A DNA stretch of 64,000 bases from Catenuloplanes niger (GTDB lineage: Bacteria > Actinomycetota > Actinomycetes > Mycobacteriales > Micromonosporaceae): NCBI RefSeq assembly GCF_031458255.1, contig NZ_JAVDYC010000001.1:1240001-1304000 (forward strand), given 5' to 3'. Below the pieces are notes generated by a model. The model made no database searches. It was not told where the DNA came from and worked only from the letters and a program-made list of their open reading frames with translations. Within the stretch, counting starts at the first letter, position 1. Every line of letters starts with the position of its first letter. Below, piece by piece: positions 43,493-53,182 of the stretch. The translations under genes were made by a program, and so were the position numbers.

Positions 43493-43717
43493 GTGCGCGC
43501 GGCCCGCCGGTTCACCGTGGAGCGCACTTCTCCCCCGGGCGGCACGGGAAGCCGTCTCGTCGACGACCTGGACGCCGCCGAGACCGCCGAGGCCACCGAG
43601 GCCACCGAGGCCGCCGCGATCGTGATCGGTGCGACCGGACCCGCGGAGCAGCCCGGCACCTCCTACCGTGTCCTCCTCGACCCGGCCGGCCGTCCCTTCT
43701 GTCTCTGCCCGGACTGA
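43493..43717 (+). pseudogene. VOC/glyoxalase-domain C-terminal remnant
   Basis: SRLVDDLDAAE and IGATGPAEQPGTSYRVLLDP followed by AGRPFCLCPD match the last third of glyoxalase-like (VOC) proteins. The N-terminal part is missing and a short Glu/Ala/Thr repeat (TAEATEATEA, 9-bp unit) interrupts the helix. Probably non-functional. Confidence 0.5.
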
Positions 43718-43773
43718 CCGGGCCGCCGGCGGACGACGCGCACGCGCACGGTTCAGGGCCTACGATCGCCGTC

Positions 43774-44886
43774 GTGGACGACACGGCCGTACGGATGGTG
43801 GACGCGGCGACGGCCTGGCTGGCCGCGCTCGACGACGCGCAGCGGGAGCCGGCGCAGCTGCCGTGGCCCTCCCCCGAGCGGCGCCGGTGGTTCTACACGC
43901 CGACCGATCACGGCGGACTGCCGCTGTCGCGGATGTCGGCGGTGCAGCAGCAGGCCGCGATGCGGCTGGTCGCCACCGGGCTGTCCGAACCGGGGTTCGT
44001 GACCGCGTCGACGATCATCGGCCTGGAGAACGTGCTCGACCGCACCGAGGACTGGAGCACCTCCGCCGGCCGTCCACGCGGACGCGATCCCCAGCTGTAC
44101 TGGCTGCGCGTCTTCGGCACGCCCGGCCTCACCGGCCCGTGGTCGTGGCGGTTCGGCGGCCACCACGTGTCCGTGCACCACCTGGTCCTCGACGGCGAGG
44201 TGCGGTCCAGCACGCCCTGCTTCCTCGGCGCCGACCCCGCGTCCGCCCCGCTGCTCGGCGGCCACCTGCTGCGTCCGCTCGGCGCCGCCGAGGACCTGGC
44301 CCGCGAGCTGGTGTCGTCGCTGGACACCGGCCAGCTGGCGAGCGCGGTGATCAGCCCGGTCGCGCCGGTCGACATCGTCGGCGGCAACCGCTCCACCGTC
44401 ACGGACGACGCCCGGGTCATCCCGCTCCCCGACGTCTTCAACGACCTCACCGACCCGCGGCTGCGCCGCCAGACCGCGGACGCGCACGCGCGTGCCGTCG
44501 ACCGGGCCGGTTTCCGCGCCGCGCACGACGACGCCGTCGCGCTGACCACGGCCCCGAAGGGTGTCCCGGCCGCGTCGTTCACGTCGGCGCAGCAGCGGAC
44601 GCTCCGGTCGCTGCTGGACGTCTTCGTCGGCCGGGTCCCGGCCGAGGTGGCCGACCGGGAGGCGGCGAAGTACGCCGGCTCGCTGCTGGACGGCGTCCAC
44701 TTCGCGTGGGCGGGCGACACCCGGCCCGGCGCGCCGCACTACTACCGGCTGCAGGGCCCGGGACTGCTCGCCGAGTACGACAACACCCAGCGCGACGCCA
44801 ACCACGTCCACACCGTGTGGCGCGACCCCACCAACGACTTCGGCGACGACGTCCTCGCCCGCCACCGGGCCGAGTTCCACGGGTAG
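43774..44886 (+). CDS. DUF3500 family protein
   Basis: 370 residues from GTG 43774. Conserved blocks: RRRWFYTPTDHGGLPLSRMSAVQQQAAMRL, PQLYWLRVFGTPG, WSWRFGGHHVSVHHLVLDGE, TPCFLGADPA, and SLLDGVHFAWAGDTRPGAPHYYRLQGPGLLAEYDNTQRDANHVHTVWRDP. These are typical of DUF3500 proteins of unknown function. No signal peptide. The GH3 gene follows after 94 nt. Confidence 0.82.
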   Translation: MDDTAVRMVDAATAWLAALDDAQREPAQLPWPSPERRRWFYTPTDHGGLPLSRMSAVQQQAAMRLVATGLSEPGFVTASTIIGLENVLDRTEDWSTSAGRPRGRDPQLYWLRVFGTPGLTGPWSWRFGGHHVSVHHLVLDGEVRSSTPCFLGADPASAPLLGGHLLRPLGAAEDLARELVSSLDTGQLASAVISPVAPVDIVGGNRSTVTDDARVIPLPDVFNDLTDPRLRRQTADAHARAVDRAGFRAAHDDAVALTTAPKGVPAASFTSAQQRTLRSLLDVFVGRVPAEVADREAAKYAGSLLDGVHFAWAGDTRPGAPHYYRLQGPGLLAEYDNTQRDANHVHTVWRDPTNDFGDDVLARHRAEFHG

Positions 44887-44980
44887 GCCGCGGCGGTGGC
44901 TGCTGGCATCTCGGCGGCGAGTCAGCGAAGGTGAACGTCGGCCGGTCCGCATGATCCTTCGACCTGGGAGACGAACAACG

Positions 44981-47215
44981 ATGACGACGCTGCCCTACCT
45001 CGACCCGGATCTGCCCGTGGCGGACCGCGTCGCGGATCTGCTGTCCCGTCTGACGTTGGAGGAGAAGGCCGGGCAGCTGACCCAGTTCTTCTACTTCGGC
45101 TCACCGCAGGTGCCGGACGGGGTCGACGTCGCGTCGCTGCCGCCGGAGCAGCAGGCACCGGTGCGGGTGGAGGAGGCGGTCCGGGACGGGCGGGCCGGGT
45201 CGCTGCTGTTCGTCCGGGACGCCGGCACGGTCAACCGGATGCAGCGGATGGCGATGCGGAGCCGGCTCGGCGTGCCGCTGCTGTTCGGGTTCGACGTCGT
45301 CCACGGGATGCGCACGATCCTGCCGGTGCCGATCGCGCTGGCCGCGAGCTGGTGCCCGGAGACGATCGAGGCGGGGCAGGCGGTGGCGGCCCGGGAGGCG
45401 CGGGCGCTCGGCATCCACTGGACGTTCGCCCCGATGATTGACATCGCCCGCGATCCGCGCTGGGGGCGCATCGTCGAGGGTGCCGGCGAGGACCCGTACC
45501 TCGGTGCGGCCGTCGCCGCCGCGCAGGTGCGCGGGTTCCAGGGCGATCTCGGCCCGGACCGGCTGGTCGCCGGGCCGAAGCACTTCGCCGGGTACGGTGC
45601 GGCCCGCGGCGGCCGGGACTACGACGACGCGGACATCTCCGACTCCGAGCTGTGGAACGTGTACCTGCCGCCGTTCCGGGCCGCGGTGGACGCGGGCGCG
45701 CTGAACGTGATGAGCGCCTACATGGACCTCAACGGCGTCCCGGCGTCCGGCAACCGGTGGCTGCTCACCGACGTACTGCGGGAGAGTTTCGGTTTTGCCG
45801 GGTTCGTCGTCTCGGACGCGAACGCGGTGAGGTCGCTGGAGGTGCAGCACTTCGCCCGCGACCTCACCGACGCGGGCGCCCGCGCGCTCGACGCGGGGCT
45901 GGACATGGAGATGTGCATGTACGACCCGGCGTTCGCGCGGCTGCCCGAGGCCGTCGCCGCCGGTCTGGTCACCGAGGAGCAGATCGACACCGCGGTCCGG
46001 CGGGTGCTGACGGTGAAGTTCCGGCTGGGCCTGTTCGAGAACCCGTACGCCGACGAGGGCCGCACGCACGACCTGGCCGCGCACCGGGACACCGCCCGGG
46101 TCGCGGCCGAGCGGAGCATCGTGCTGCTCAAGAACGACGGCGGGCTGCTGCCGCTGGCCGCGCCGGCCCGGATCGCGGTCGTCGGCGAACTGGCCACCGC
46201 CACGCGGGACTCGCTCGGCCCGTGGGTCTTCGGGCACGACACCGGCGAGACCGTCACCGTCCTGGACGGGCTGCGGGCCAGGTTCGGCGACGGCGTGACG
46301 CACGCGCCGGGTGTGCACCTGCCGGGGCGGGTCTTCCCGTCCATCTTCGACCAGATGGAGCCGCCGCCGGCGATCCCGTCCGGTGACCAGGACGACGCCG
46401 AGATCGACCGTGCGGTCGCGCTGGCCGCCGGCGCGGACGTCGCGGTCGTGGTGGTCGGCCAGCGGCAGAACCAGATCGGCGAGAACGCGTCGTCGGCCAC
46501 GCTGGACCTGCCCGGCCGGCAACTGGAGCAGCTGCGGCGGATCACCGCGACCGGCACGCCGGTGGTGCTCGTGGTGATGTCCGGCCGGCCGCTGGACCTG
46601 CGCTGGGCGGACGCGCACGTGCCCGCGATCGTGCAGGCCTGGTACCCCGGCACGTCCGGCGGGCACGCGGTGGCCGCGGTCCTCGCCGGCGACGTCTCCC
46701 CGGCCGGGCGGCTGCCGTTCACCTGGCCACGGCACGCCGGGCAGGTGCCGATGATCTACGCCCACCACCGTACGTTCGCCCCTCAGGACCAGGACAAGCG
46801 GTACTGGGAGGAGGAGAGCACCCCGCTGTACCCGTTCGGCCACGGCCTGTCCTACGCCTCGTTCGACTACGCGAACCTGCGGACGGCGGCCGGCACGGTC
46901 GCGGTCGGCGCGACGACCGAGGTGTCCGTGGACGTCACGAACACGTCCGCGCGCGAGGCCGACGAGGTCGTCCAGCTCTACATCCACCAGCGGTACGGCA
47001 GCGCCTCCCGGCCCGTACGCGAGCTGAAGGGTTTCCGGCGCCTGACGCTCGCGCCCGGCGAGACCCGCACGGTCACGTTCCCGCTCGGCCCGGCCGAACT
47101 GTCCTACTGGAACGCCGCCACCCGCACGGTCGTGCAGGACGCCACCACGCTCGACGTCTGGGCCGGCGGCAGTTCCACCGCGACGCTCAGCACCCGGCTG
47201 GAGGTCACGCCGTAG
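44981..47215 (+). CDS. Glycoside hydrolase family 3 beta-glucosidase
   Basis: 744 residues with the BglX layout: GH3 N-domain (about 15-320), with MIDIARDPRWGRIVEGAGEDPYL, KHFAGYGAARGGRDY and nucleophile Asp279 in VVSDANAV; GH3 C-domain (380-590), with IVLLKNDGGLLPL and GENASSATLDLPGRQLEQL containing the probable acid/base Glu; and a C-terminal FN3-like domain (650-740; YIHQRYGSASRPVRELKGF). No signal peptide, so probably cytoplasmic and acting on imported oligosaccharides. Start ATG 44981. Confidence 0.88.
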   Translation: MTTLPYLDPDLPVADRVADLLSRLTLEEKAGQLTQFFYFGSPQVPDGVDVASLPPEQQAPVRVEEAVRDGRAGSLLFVRDAGTVNRMQRMAMRSRLGVPLLFGFDVVHGMRTILPVPIALAASWCPETIEAGQAVAAREARALGIHWTFAPMIDIARDPRWGRIVEGAGEDPYLGAAVAAAQVRGFQGDLGPDRLVAGPKHFAGYGAARGGRDYDDADISDSELWNVYLPPFRAAVDAGALNVMSAYMDLNGVPASGNRWLLTDVLRESFGFAGFVVSDANAVRSLEVQHFARDLTDAGARALDAGLDMEMCMYDPAFARLPEAVAAGLVTEEQIDTAVRRVLTVKFRLGLFENPYADEGRTHDLAAHRDTARVAAERSIVLLKNDGGLLPLAAPARIAVVGELATATRDSLGPWVFGHDTGETVTVLDGLRARFGDGVTHAPGVHLPGRVFPSIFDQMEPPPAIPSGDQDDAEIDRAVALAAGADVAVVVVGQRQNQIGENASSATLDLPGRQLEQLRRITATGTPVVLVVMSGRPLDLRWADAHVPAIVQAWYPGTSGGHAVAAVLAGDVSPAGRLPFTWPRHAGQVPMIYAHHRTFAPQDQDKRYWEEESTPLYPFGHGLSYASFDYANLRTAAGTVAVGATTEVSVDVTNTSAREADEVVQLYIHQRYGSASRPVRELKGFRRLTLAPGETRTVTFPLGPAELSYWNAATRTVVQDATTLDVWAGGSSTATLSTRLEVTP

Positions 47216-47225
47216 CTCCCCGGTC

Positions 47226-47251
47226 CCTGGCCGCCCGCCCGGGCGGCCAGG
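47226..47251. terminator. Bidirectional terminator hairpin
   Basis: CCTGGCCGCCCG (47226-47237) pairs perfectly with CGGGCGGCCAGG (47240-47251), 12 bp with a 2-nt loop, exactly between the convergent GH3 and cation-transporter genes. Confidence 0.7.
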
Positions 47252-48331
47252 TCAGATCGTTGCCGCGTGGCGGTGGTGGGACAGCGCGCTGTGGTGGGCG
47301 GCGCCGGGGTGGGTGGCCGGGTCGGTGTGGACGGTGACGCGGTCGAGGCGGGGGACGGCGTGGGTGAGGCGGTGTTCGGCGTCGGCGGCGATCTCGTGGG
47401 CGGCCTGGAGGGTGAGGTCGGCGTCGAGGACGATGTCGGCCTCGGCGTGCATGCGGTGGCCGATCCAGCGCAGGCGCAGGCCGGTGACGTCGCGGACGCC
47501 GGGGACGTGGCGCAGCGTGTGTTCGGCCGTGTCGACCAGGGCCGGGTCGACGCGGTCCATCAGGCGGCGGTAGACCTCGCGGGCGGCGTCCTTGAGGACG
47601 AACGCGATCGCGACCGCGATGATCAGGCCGACGACCGGGTCGGCCCGGTGCCAGCCGAGCGCGGCGCCGCCGGCGGCGGCGACCACGGCCAGTGAGGTGA
47701 AGCCGTCGGTGCGGGCGTGCAGGCCGTCGGCGACCAGCGCGGCGGACCCGATCCGGCGGCCGACCGCGATCCGGTACCGGGCGACGAGCTCGTTGCCGAC
47801 GAACCCGATGACGCCGGCGGCGGCGACGAACGGCAGATGGGTGATCCCGGCCGGGTGCAGCAGCCGGTCGAGCGCGGTCCAGCCGGCCAGCACCGCGGAG
47901 CCGGCGATGACCAGCACGATCACGATCCCGGCCAGGTCCTCGGCGCGGCCGAAGCCGTAGGTGTACGCCCGGGTGGCGGCGCGGCGGCCGATCAGGAACG
48001 CGATGCCGAGCGGTACGGCGGTGAGCGCGTCCGCGACGTTGTGCAGCGTGTCGCCGAGCAGCGCGACCGAGCCGGAGAGCAGCACCACGGCGGCCTGGGC
48101 GAGCGCGGTGGCGCCGAGCGCGGCCAGGGAGATCCACAGGGCGCGCATGCCCTCGCGGGACGCCTCCAGCGCGGCGTCGACCTTGTCCGCGGTGTCGTGC
48201 GAGTGCGGTGTCAGCCGGTGCCGCAGCCACCCGGCGAGACCCGCACGGCCGTGCGCGTGCGTGTGGTCACGCGCCGGCGAATGCTCGTGCGCGTGCGAAT
48301 GGTCGTGCGAATGGTCGTGGTGCCCGCCCAT
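47252..48331 (-). CDS. Cation diffusion facilitator (CDF) transporter
   Basis: 359 residues from ATG 48331. A His-rich N-terminus (MGGHHDHSHDHSHAHEHS) is followed by a six-helix membrane domain. Helix II contains SGSVALLGDTLHNVADALTAVPL and helix V ADGLHARTDGFTSLAVV, which carry the HD/HD zinc-binding residues of CDF proteins. The C-terminal domain (VDTAEHTLRHVPGVRDVTGLRLRWIGHRMHAEADIVLD) is the cytoplasmic metallochaperone-like dimer domain. Probably exports Zn or Co. Confidence 0.88.
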   Translation of the reverse strand: MGGHHDHSHDHSHAHEHSPARDHTHAHGRAGLAGWLRHRLTPHSHDTADKVDAALEASREGMRALWISLAALGATALAQAAVVLLSGSVALLGDTLHNVADALTAVPLGIAFLIGRRAATRAYTYGFGRAEDLAGIVIVLVIAGSAVLAGWTALDRLLHPAGITHLPFVAAAGVIGFVGNELVARYRIAVGRRIGSAALVADGLHARTDGFTSLAVVAAAGGAALGWHRADPVVGLIIAVAIAFVLKDAAREVYRRLMDRVDPALVDTAEHTLRHVPGVRDVTGLRLRWIGHRMHAEADIVLDADLTLQAAHEIAADAEHRLTHAVPRLDRVTVHTDPATHPGAAHHSALSHHRHAATI

Positions 48332-48505
48332 GGCCGCCTCCGGAATTCGCGGTGGAAAGACCACGCCGATATTAGGTGCCCGTGTACGCACGCGACAACG
48401 CGGCAGCTGCCAAGCCCGGGCAACAACCATCGGGGCGTCACCGCGCAATGACCGCACTCGCCCATTTCCGGATGACGCACCGGGGAGCCGCCCTATCATC
48501 GGCCC

Positions 48506-49429
48506 ATGAGCCGCAAAACCGCGGAAGCCGTCGCGTGGCTGCGGACCGACCCGGATCTGGATTCGCTCGTCGACGCCTATCCGGCGGAATGGCAGCGGGT
48601 GCGACGCGACCTCGACGCGATGATCGCCCGGGACGACGCCGGGGAACTGAAGGCGTACATCACCCAGGTCTCCCGGCCCGAGGCGGCACGGCCGGGCCGG
48701 GCGCGCTCGCAGCGGGAGCGGCTGCTCGCCGAGGTGCGCCGGCAGATGGCCGTGCACCTGCTCAAACAGCAGATCCTCAGCGCGTCCACCGGCGTCACCG
48801 AGGGACGGGTACGGTTCGGGCTGGTCAACGGCTTCATCGCGCAGCGGCTGCTGTTCCGGCGCGCGCTGGAGCGCAGGCCCGTACCGCTGGGCAGGTTCCG
48901 GCTGATCTGGCCGTTGCTGACGCAGCGGCGGCGACTGATGCCGCTGGTGCAGAAGCGCGGCATCTGGTGTTTCTATTCGAAACCGCTCGTGCGGCAGCTG
49001 GCGCGACTGATCGACGGCCGCCCCTGCCTGGAGATCGCCGCCGGGGACGGCACGCTGTCGCGTTTCCTGCGGGCCGAGGGCGTCGATGTCGTGGCGACCG
49101 ACGACCACAGCTGGAGCAACAGCATCGACTTTCCCGACGACGTGCTCGAGGAGGACGCGAGAACCGCGCTGAAACGGCATTCGCCGAAGGTCGTGATCTG
49201 TTCCTGGCCGCCCGCCGGAAACGCGTTCGAGCGATTCGTGTTCAGCACGCCGAGCGTGGAGCTGTACGTGGTGATCGGGTCGCGGCACCGGGAGAGCACC
49301 GGCGACTGGGACGCCTACGAGCGGCAGACCGGCTTCACGATGACCACGGACCCGCGCCTGTCCCGCCTGGTCCTGCCGCCGGAGATCGACCACGCCGTGC
49401 ACCTGTTCCGCCGACGCGACGACGGGTAA
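48506..49429 (+). CDS. SAM methyltransferase-like protein
   Basis: 307 residues. The N-terminal half is helical and Arg-rich (WQRVRRDLDAMIARDDAGEL). From residue 165 a class I methyltransferase-like fold starts: GRPCLEIAAGDGTLSRFLRAEGVDVVATDDHSW, then KVVICSWPPAGNAFERFVF and VELYVVIGSRHRESTGDWDAY. Substrate unknown. ATG 48506 chosen. The upstream 174 bp are the promoter region shared with the CDF gene. Confidence 0.65.
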   Translation: MSRKTAEAVAWLRTDPDLDSLVDAYPAEWQRVRRDLDAMIARDDAGELKAYITQVSRPEAARPGRARSQRERLLAEVRRQMAVHLLKQQILSASTGVTEGRVRFGLVNGFIAQRLLFRRALERRPVPLGRFRLIWPLLTQRRRLMPLVQKRGIWCFYSKPLVRQLARLIDGRPCLEIAAGDGTLSRFLRAEGVDVVATDDHSWSNSIDFPDDVLEEDARTALKRHSPKVVICSWPPAGNAFERFVFSTPSVELYVVIGSRHRESTGDWDAYERQTGFTMTTDPRLSRLVLPPEIDHAVHLFRRRDDG

Positions 49430-49544
49430 GCATGTTCGTCCATGTCCTTTTCTGATCGAGTCAGCACGGGCGATCGCGCGCCCGGCCGCCCGGATGAACA
49501 CTGTGTTGCATCGGTGTTACGGGCTCATCAGGAAGGACACGACA

Positions 49545-50567
49545 GTGCCGCACACGCTGAAACGCCTCCTCGCCGGCGCGCTCGCCGCGGTGACGATGAT
49601 CCCGGTCGCCGCGGTCACCGGCGCCGCACCCGCGGCCGCGGCCACCAACCAGTTCCGGGGCATGAACTGGGCGGTGCTCGGCGACAACTTCAGCACCGGG
49701 CCGCTGGTCCTGCACGGGCTCAGCCAGTCCGACAGCAACGCGACCGTCCGCGCCAAGGCCAACGCGCTCTACGACGACATGGCCACGATCGGCGTCAACA
49801 CGGTCCGGCTGCCGATCAACACGCACACCGTCGGCACCACCTGGTGGAACGCCTACCGTGGTGCGATCGACGCCGCCACCGCCCGCGGCTTCAAGGTCAT
49901 CCTCGCCTACTGGGAGGACGGCGCCGCGTCCGGCGGCCGGATCACGAACCTGGCCGCGTGGAACACCATGTGGTCCAACGTGACGTACACCTACGGCGCG
50001 AACACCAACGTCTACTTCGAACCGATGAACGAGCCGCACGGCTACACCTCGGCCGAGTGGCGCACGGTCGCGGCGAACTGGATGAGCTACCACTACTCCG
50101 CGGTCCCGGCCCGCACGCTGATCGGTGGCACCGGGTACAGCCAGGACCTGCGGGACGTCTGCAACGACAGCCGGTTCAACGGCACGCTGCTGTCCTTCCA
50201 CCACTACGCGTTCTTCTACAGCCCGATGACGTACGACGCGTTCCGTACCCACGTGCAGACCCGGCTCGGCACCTGCGCCTCCCGCGCGGTCGTCACCGAG
50301 TACGGCGCGCCGATGTCCACCGGGCTCAACTACGCGGACGCGAACAGCACCGACAACTTCGTCCGGCACATCCGCGCGGTCACCCAGGTGATGCGGGCCA
50401 ACCAGATGGGCGGCGTCTACTGGCCCGCGCTCGGCGGCAAGCCCACCGGCACCTCCGGCTTCGACTACTACTCGATGTTCGCGCTGTCCGGCAGCGGTAC
50501 CAGCCTCGACCTGACCGTGCGCAACGCCTCCGGCCGGGACCGCATCCGGTACGGCTGGGGTCTGTAG
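49545..50567 (+). CDS. Secreted GH5 endoglucanase-like enzyme
   Basis: 340 residues from GTG 49545 (GGAAGG upstream). Signal peptide LLAGALAAVTMIPVAAVTGAAPAAA, then the GH5 (beta/alpha)8 domain: FRGMNWAVLG, VRLPINTHTVG, the acid/base Glu163 in YFEPMNEPHG, SFHHYAFF, and nucleophile Glu252 in VVTEYGAPM. No carbohydrate-binding module. Together with the GH3 enzyme 2.3 kb away it could serve plant-polymer degradation. Confidence 0.87.
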   Translation: MPHTLKRLLAGALAAVTMIPVAAVTGAAPAAAATNQFRGMNWAVLGDNFSTGPLVLHGLSQSDSNATVRAKANALYDDMATIGVNTVRLPINTHTVGTTWWNAYRGAIDAATARGFKVILAYWEDGAASGGRITNLAAWNTMWSNVTYTYGANTNVYFEPMNEPHGYTSAEWRTVAANWMSYHYSAVPARTLIGGTGYSQDLRDVCNDSRFNGTLLSFHHYAFFYSPMTYDAFRTHVQTRLGTCASRAVVTEYGAPMSTGLNYADANSTDNFVRHIRAVTQVMRANQMGGVYWPALGGKPTGTSGFDYYSMFALSGSGTSLDLTVRNASGRDRIRYGWGL

Positions 50568-50679
50568 ACCCGATCCAGGATCGCGCGTCCCGGCCGGCCC
50601 CGGGGCGCGCGATTCTCGTGTGTGACGGTCCCGGCGGGGCCGGACAGGTGCAGGGCATGGAGCAACGAGGAACACGAAC

Positions 50680-51219
50680 ATGAGGAACGCGGCCGACGAG
50701 GAACGGTTCCGGGCGCTGCACCGGGAGACGTTCGCCGACCTGCTGCGCTTCGTCGAGCGGCGGGTGCCGCCCGACGAGGCCGAGGACGTCGTGTCCACGG
50801 TCTTCCTGACCGCCTGGCGGCGCTTCGACGACCTGCCGGACGACACCCGGCCGTGGCTGTTCGCGGTGGCCCGCAAAACCATGGCGAACCGCACCCGCGG
50901 CTGGCTGCGCCGCCGGGCGCTCGACGTCCGGCTGGCGGCCGCCGAGCCGGCCCACGTGCCGGACGACAGCACCGGCACCGCGGCCCGCGTCGACCTGGAA
51001 CGGGCCTGGCGCGCGCTGAGCCCGGCCGACCGGGAGGTGCTCGCGCTGGTCGCGTTCGACGGCCTGACCGCGGAGCAGGCCGCCACCGTTCTCGGCTGCC
51101 GGCGCGGCACGTTCACGATGCGGCTGTCCCGGGCCCGCCGGCGCCTGTCCGACGCCCTCGAACCCGCCCGCCCCACCCGCCCCCACACCGTCAGGGAGAC
51201 GTCATGGACGCAAGCATGA
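50680..51219 (+). CDS. ECF-family RNA polymerase sigma factor
   Basis: 179 residues: region 2 (FRALHRETFADLLRFVERRVP, DEAEDVVSTVFLTAWRRFDDLP, RPWLFAVARKTMANRTR) and region 4 (AWRALSPADREVLALVAFDGLTAEQAATVLGCRRGTFTMRLSRARRRL). GAGGAA lies ahead of ATG 50680. It overlaps the next gene by 16 nt, a likely anti-sigma or regulatory partner. Confidence 0.87.
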   Translation: MRNAADEERFRALHRETFADLLRFVERRVPPDEAEDVVSTVFLTAWRRFDDLPDDTRPWLFAVARKTMANRTRGWLRRRALDVRLAAAEPAHVPDDSTGTAARVDLERAWRALSPADREVLALVAFDGLTAEQAATVLGCRRGTFTMRLSRARRRLSDALEPARPTRPHTVRETSWTQA

Positions 51220-51959
51220 AGGACCTGGACCGCCTCGCCGTCCTCGACCCGGCCCGGGGCCGCGAGCCCGGCCCGGTGGAGTGGGCCCGCGCGGAGGCCT
51301 CGCTCGAGCGCACCATCGCCGGCACGCCGAAGCACCGGCCGGCGCCCCGCCGGTGGATGATCGCCGGCACCGTGGCCGTGGCCGCGGGCGTGGCCGGCGC
51401 GGTCGTGGTCCCGGCGCTGCTGCCCGGCACCGCGGAGCGGGCCGTCGCCGCCTGGACGGCCGCGCCCGCCACCCGCACCGGTGAGCAGGTGATGGCCCAG
51501 GCGGCAGCGTGCGCCGCGCTCGACGTCGGCGGCGTCACCACCGCCGCACCGGACGACGTGCTCCTCGCCGAGCAGCGCGGCGTCGCCACCCTGCTGATCA
51601 TGCGTAAGGGTGACACGGTCGTCGAGTGCCTGAGCGTGGGCGACGACGGATTCGCGACGATGTCGTTGACCGACAGCCTTCCGCAGGCCCCGCCGGCCGG
51701 CTGGCCGGTGAACCTGGAGACGATGAGCTCCTTCGGCTCCCGGGACAACATGTGGTCCAACGTGGTCGGTCTCGCCGGACCGGACGTCACGGGCATCGAC
51801 GTGCGCACCGACGACGGCCGCGTCGTCCACGCCAGCGTGCGCTCCGGCTGGTGGGCGGCCTGGTGGCCGGGCAGCGAGGGCGGCGAGGTGGACGCGATCG
51901 CCGTCACGGTGCACACCGCGGACGGCTCGACCACCCACCGGCCGTCGCAGCTGCCGTGA
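51204..51959 (+). CDS. Membrane-anchored sigma-factor partner (probable anti-sigma-like)
   Basis: 251 residues from ATG 51204 (GGGAGACG upstream). A cytoplasmic N-terminus of about 50 residues, one membrane helix (WMIAGTVAVAAGVAGAVVVPALL), then an extracytoplasmic domain of about 180 residues (LLIMRKGDTVVECLSVGDDGF). This is the layout of ECF anti-sigma partners, but no anti-sigma zinc motif (HxxxCxxC) is present. Assignment rests on the 16-nt overlap with the sigma gene. Confidence 0.65.
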   Translation: MDASMKDLDRLAVLDPARGREPGPVEWARAEASLERTIAGTPKHRPAPRRWMIAGTVAVAAGVAGAVVVPALLPGTAERAVAAWTAAPATRTGEQVMAQAAACAALDVGGVTTAAPDDVLLAEQRGVATLLIMRKGDTVVECLSVGDDGFATMSLTDSLPQAPPAGWPVNLETMSSFGSRDNMWSNVVGLAGPDVTGIDVRTDDGRVVHASVRSGWWAAWWPGSEGGEVDAIAVTVHTADGSTTHRPSQLP

Positions 51960-52148
51960 CGCCGGCACGGTGACGGGCGACTCGGCCGGTCCGCCGCAAC
52001 GACTGATCATGAGGTCGGACGTCGCGGACCGGCCGATGTCGTCCGACCGATGACGGACGATTCATACTCACTCCTTCGGGTGCCCGGTGCGAGATGGCGG
52101 AGAGAGTTACCCTCACACCGTCCATCAAGTTCGGTCACAGGGAGCGAC

Positions 52149-53117
52149 GTGCACCTGTCACTGCGCACCGACGACCTCGACCAGGCACGTGGCGCGGTCG
52201 TCGACGGCTACTACGGCTCACGACTCGACGTGCTCGGCCAGGCGGCGCCGGTCGGCGCCGTGTTCGACCTGCTCGTGAACAACACCATGACGATCGGCCT
52301 GATGCGCTTCGCCGTGGACGTGCGCACCCGGACCCCCGAACTCGGCTCCTACCACGTGAACCTGCCGCTGGACGGGAACCTCAGCTGGCAGCAGCCGCAC
52401 GCCGGACCGCGGATCGCCACCCCGAAGGAGGCCGCCGTCTACCGGCCGGAGGGCTACACGCTGGTCGACCGGTGGCCGGCCGGCACCCGGCTGCTCGCGG
52501 TCAAGGTCGACCGGGAGACCATGGAGCGCACACTCGGCCGCATGATCGGCCGCCCGGTCGAGGAGTCGATCCTGCTCGCCCCGGTCATGAACGTCGTCGA
52601 CGGTCCCGGCCGCACCTGGACCGGACTGGTCCGGCTGCTGGCCGCCCAGTCCCGCGGCCCGGACGGGCTCGCCGCCCACCCGCTGCTCGGCCCGCAGATC
52701 GCCGAGGCCGCGGTGCGCGCGCTGCTGCTGTCCGTCGACCACCAGTTCGCCGAGCTGCTGCACGACCCGTTCAGCCGGCCGGCCACCTCCGCGTCGATCC
52801 AGCGGGCGCTGGACGCGATCCACGACGCCCCGGAGCTGCCCTGGACGCTCAGCGAACTGGCCCGCCGGGCGCGCGTGAGCACCCGTACGCTGCAGATCGG
52901 CTTCCGGCGGCACTGCGGCGCCACCCCGACCGCCTACCTGCGCGACGTCCGGCTCACCCGCGCCCACCTTGAACTGCGCGTCTCCGACCCGGCCGCCACC
53001 AAGGTCACCGAGATCGCCAGCCGGTGGGGTTTCGTGCACATGGGGCGATTCGCGGCCAGCTACCGCGCCCGCTACGGCTGCCAGCCCTCCGACACGCTGC
53101 ACGACGTCTCGCCCTAG
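52149..53117 (+). CDS. AraC-family transcriptional regulator
   Basis: 322 residues from GTG 52149. An AraC_binding_2-type N-terminal domain (FAVDVRTRTPELGSYHVNLPLDGNLSW) is followed by a double HTH (about 215-315): LSELARRARVSTRTLQIGFRRHCGATPTAYLRDVRLTRAHLEL and VTEIASRWGFVHMGRFAASYRARYGCQPSDTL. Its target is unknown; the neighbouring genes converge or are unrelated. Confidence 0.85.
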   Translation: MHLSLRTDDLDQARGAVVDGYYGSRLDVLGQAAPVGAVFDLLVNNTMTIGLMRFAVDVRTRTPELGSYHVNLPLDGNLSWQQPHAGPRIATPKEAAVYRPEGYTLVDRWPAGTRLLAVKVDRETMERTLGRMIGRPVEESILLAPVMNVVDGPGRTWTGLVRLLAAQSRGPDGLAAHPLLGPQIAEAAVRALLLSVDHQFAELLHDPFSRPATSASIQRALDAIHDAPELPWTLSELARRARVSTRTLQIGFRRHCGATPTAYLRDVRLTRAHLELRVSDPAATKVTEIASRWGFVHMGRFAASYRARYGCQPSDTLHDVSP

Positions 53118-53182
53118 CAGCGGCGGGGCGGGGCCTCAGCCCGCCGTGCACTCCCGTGCGAGCGACCCCACGCCGCGCGGGA

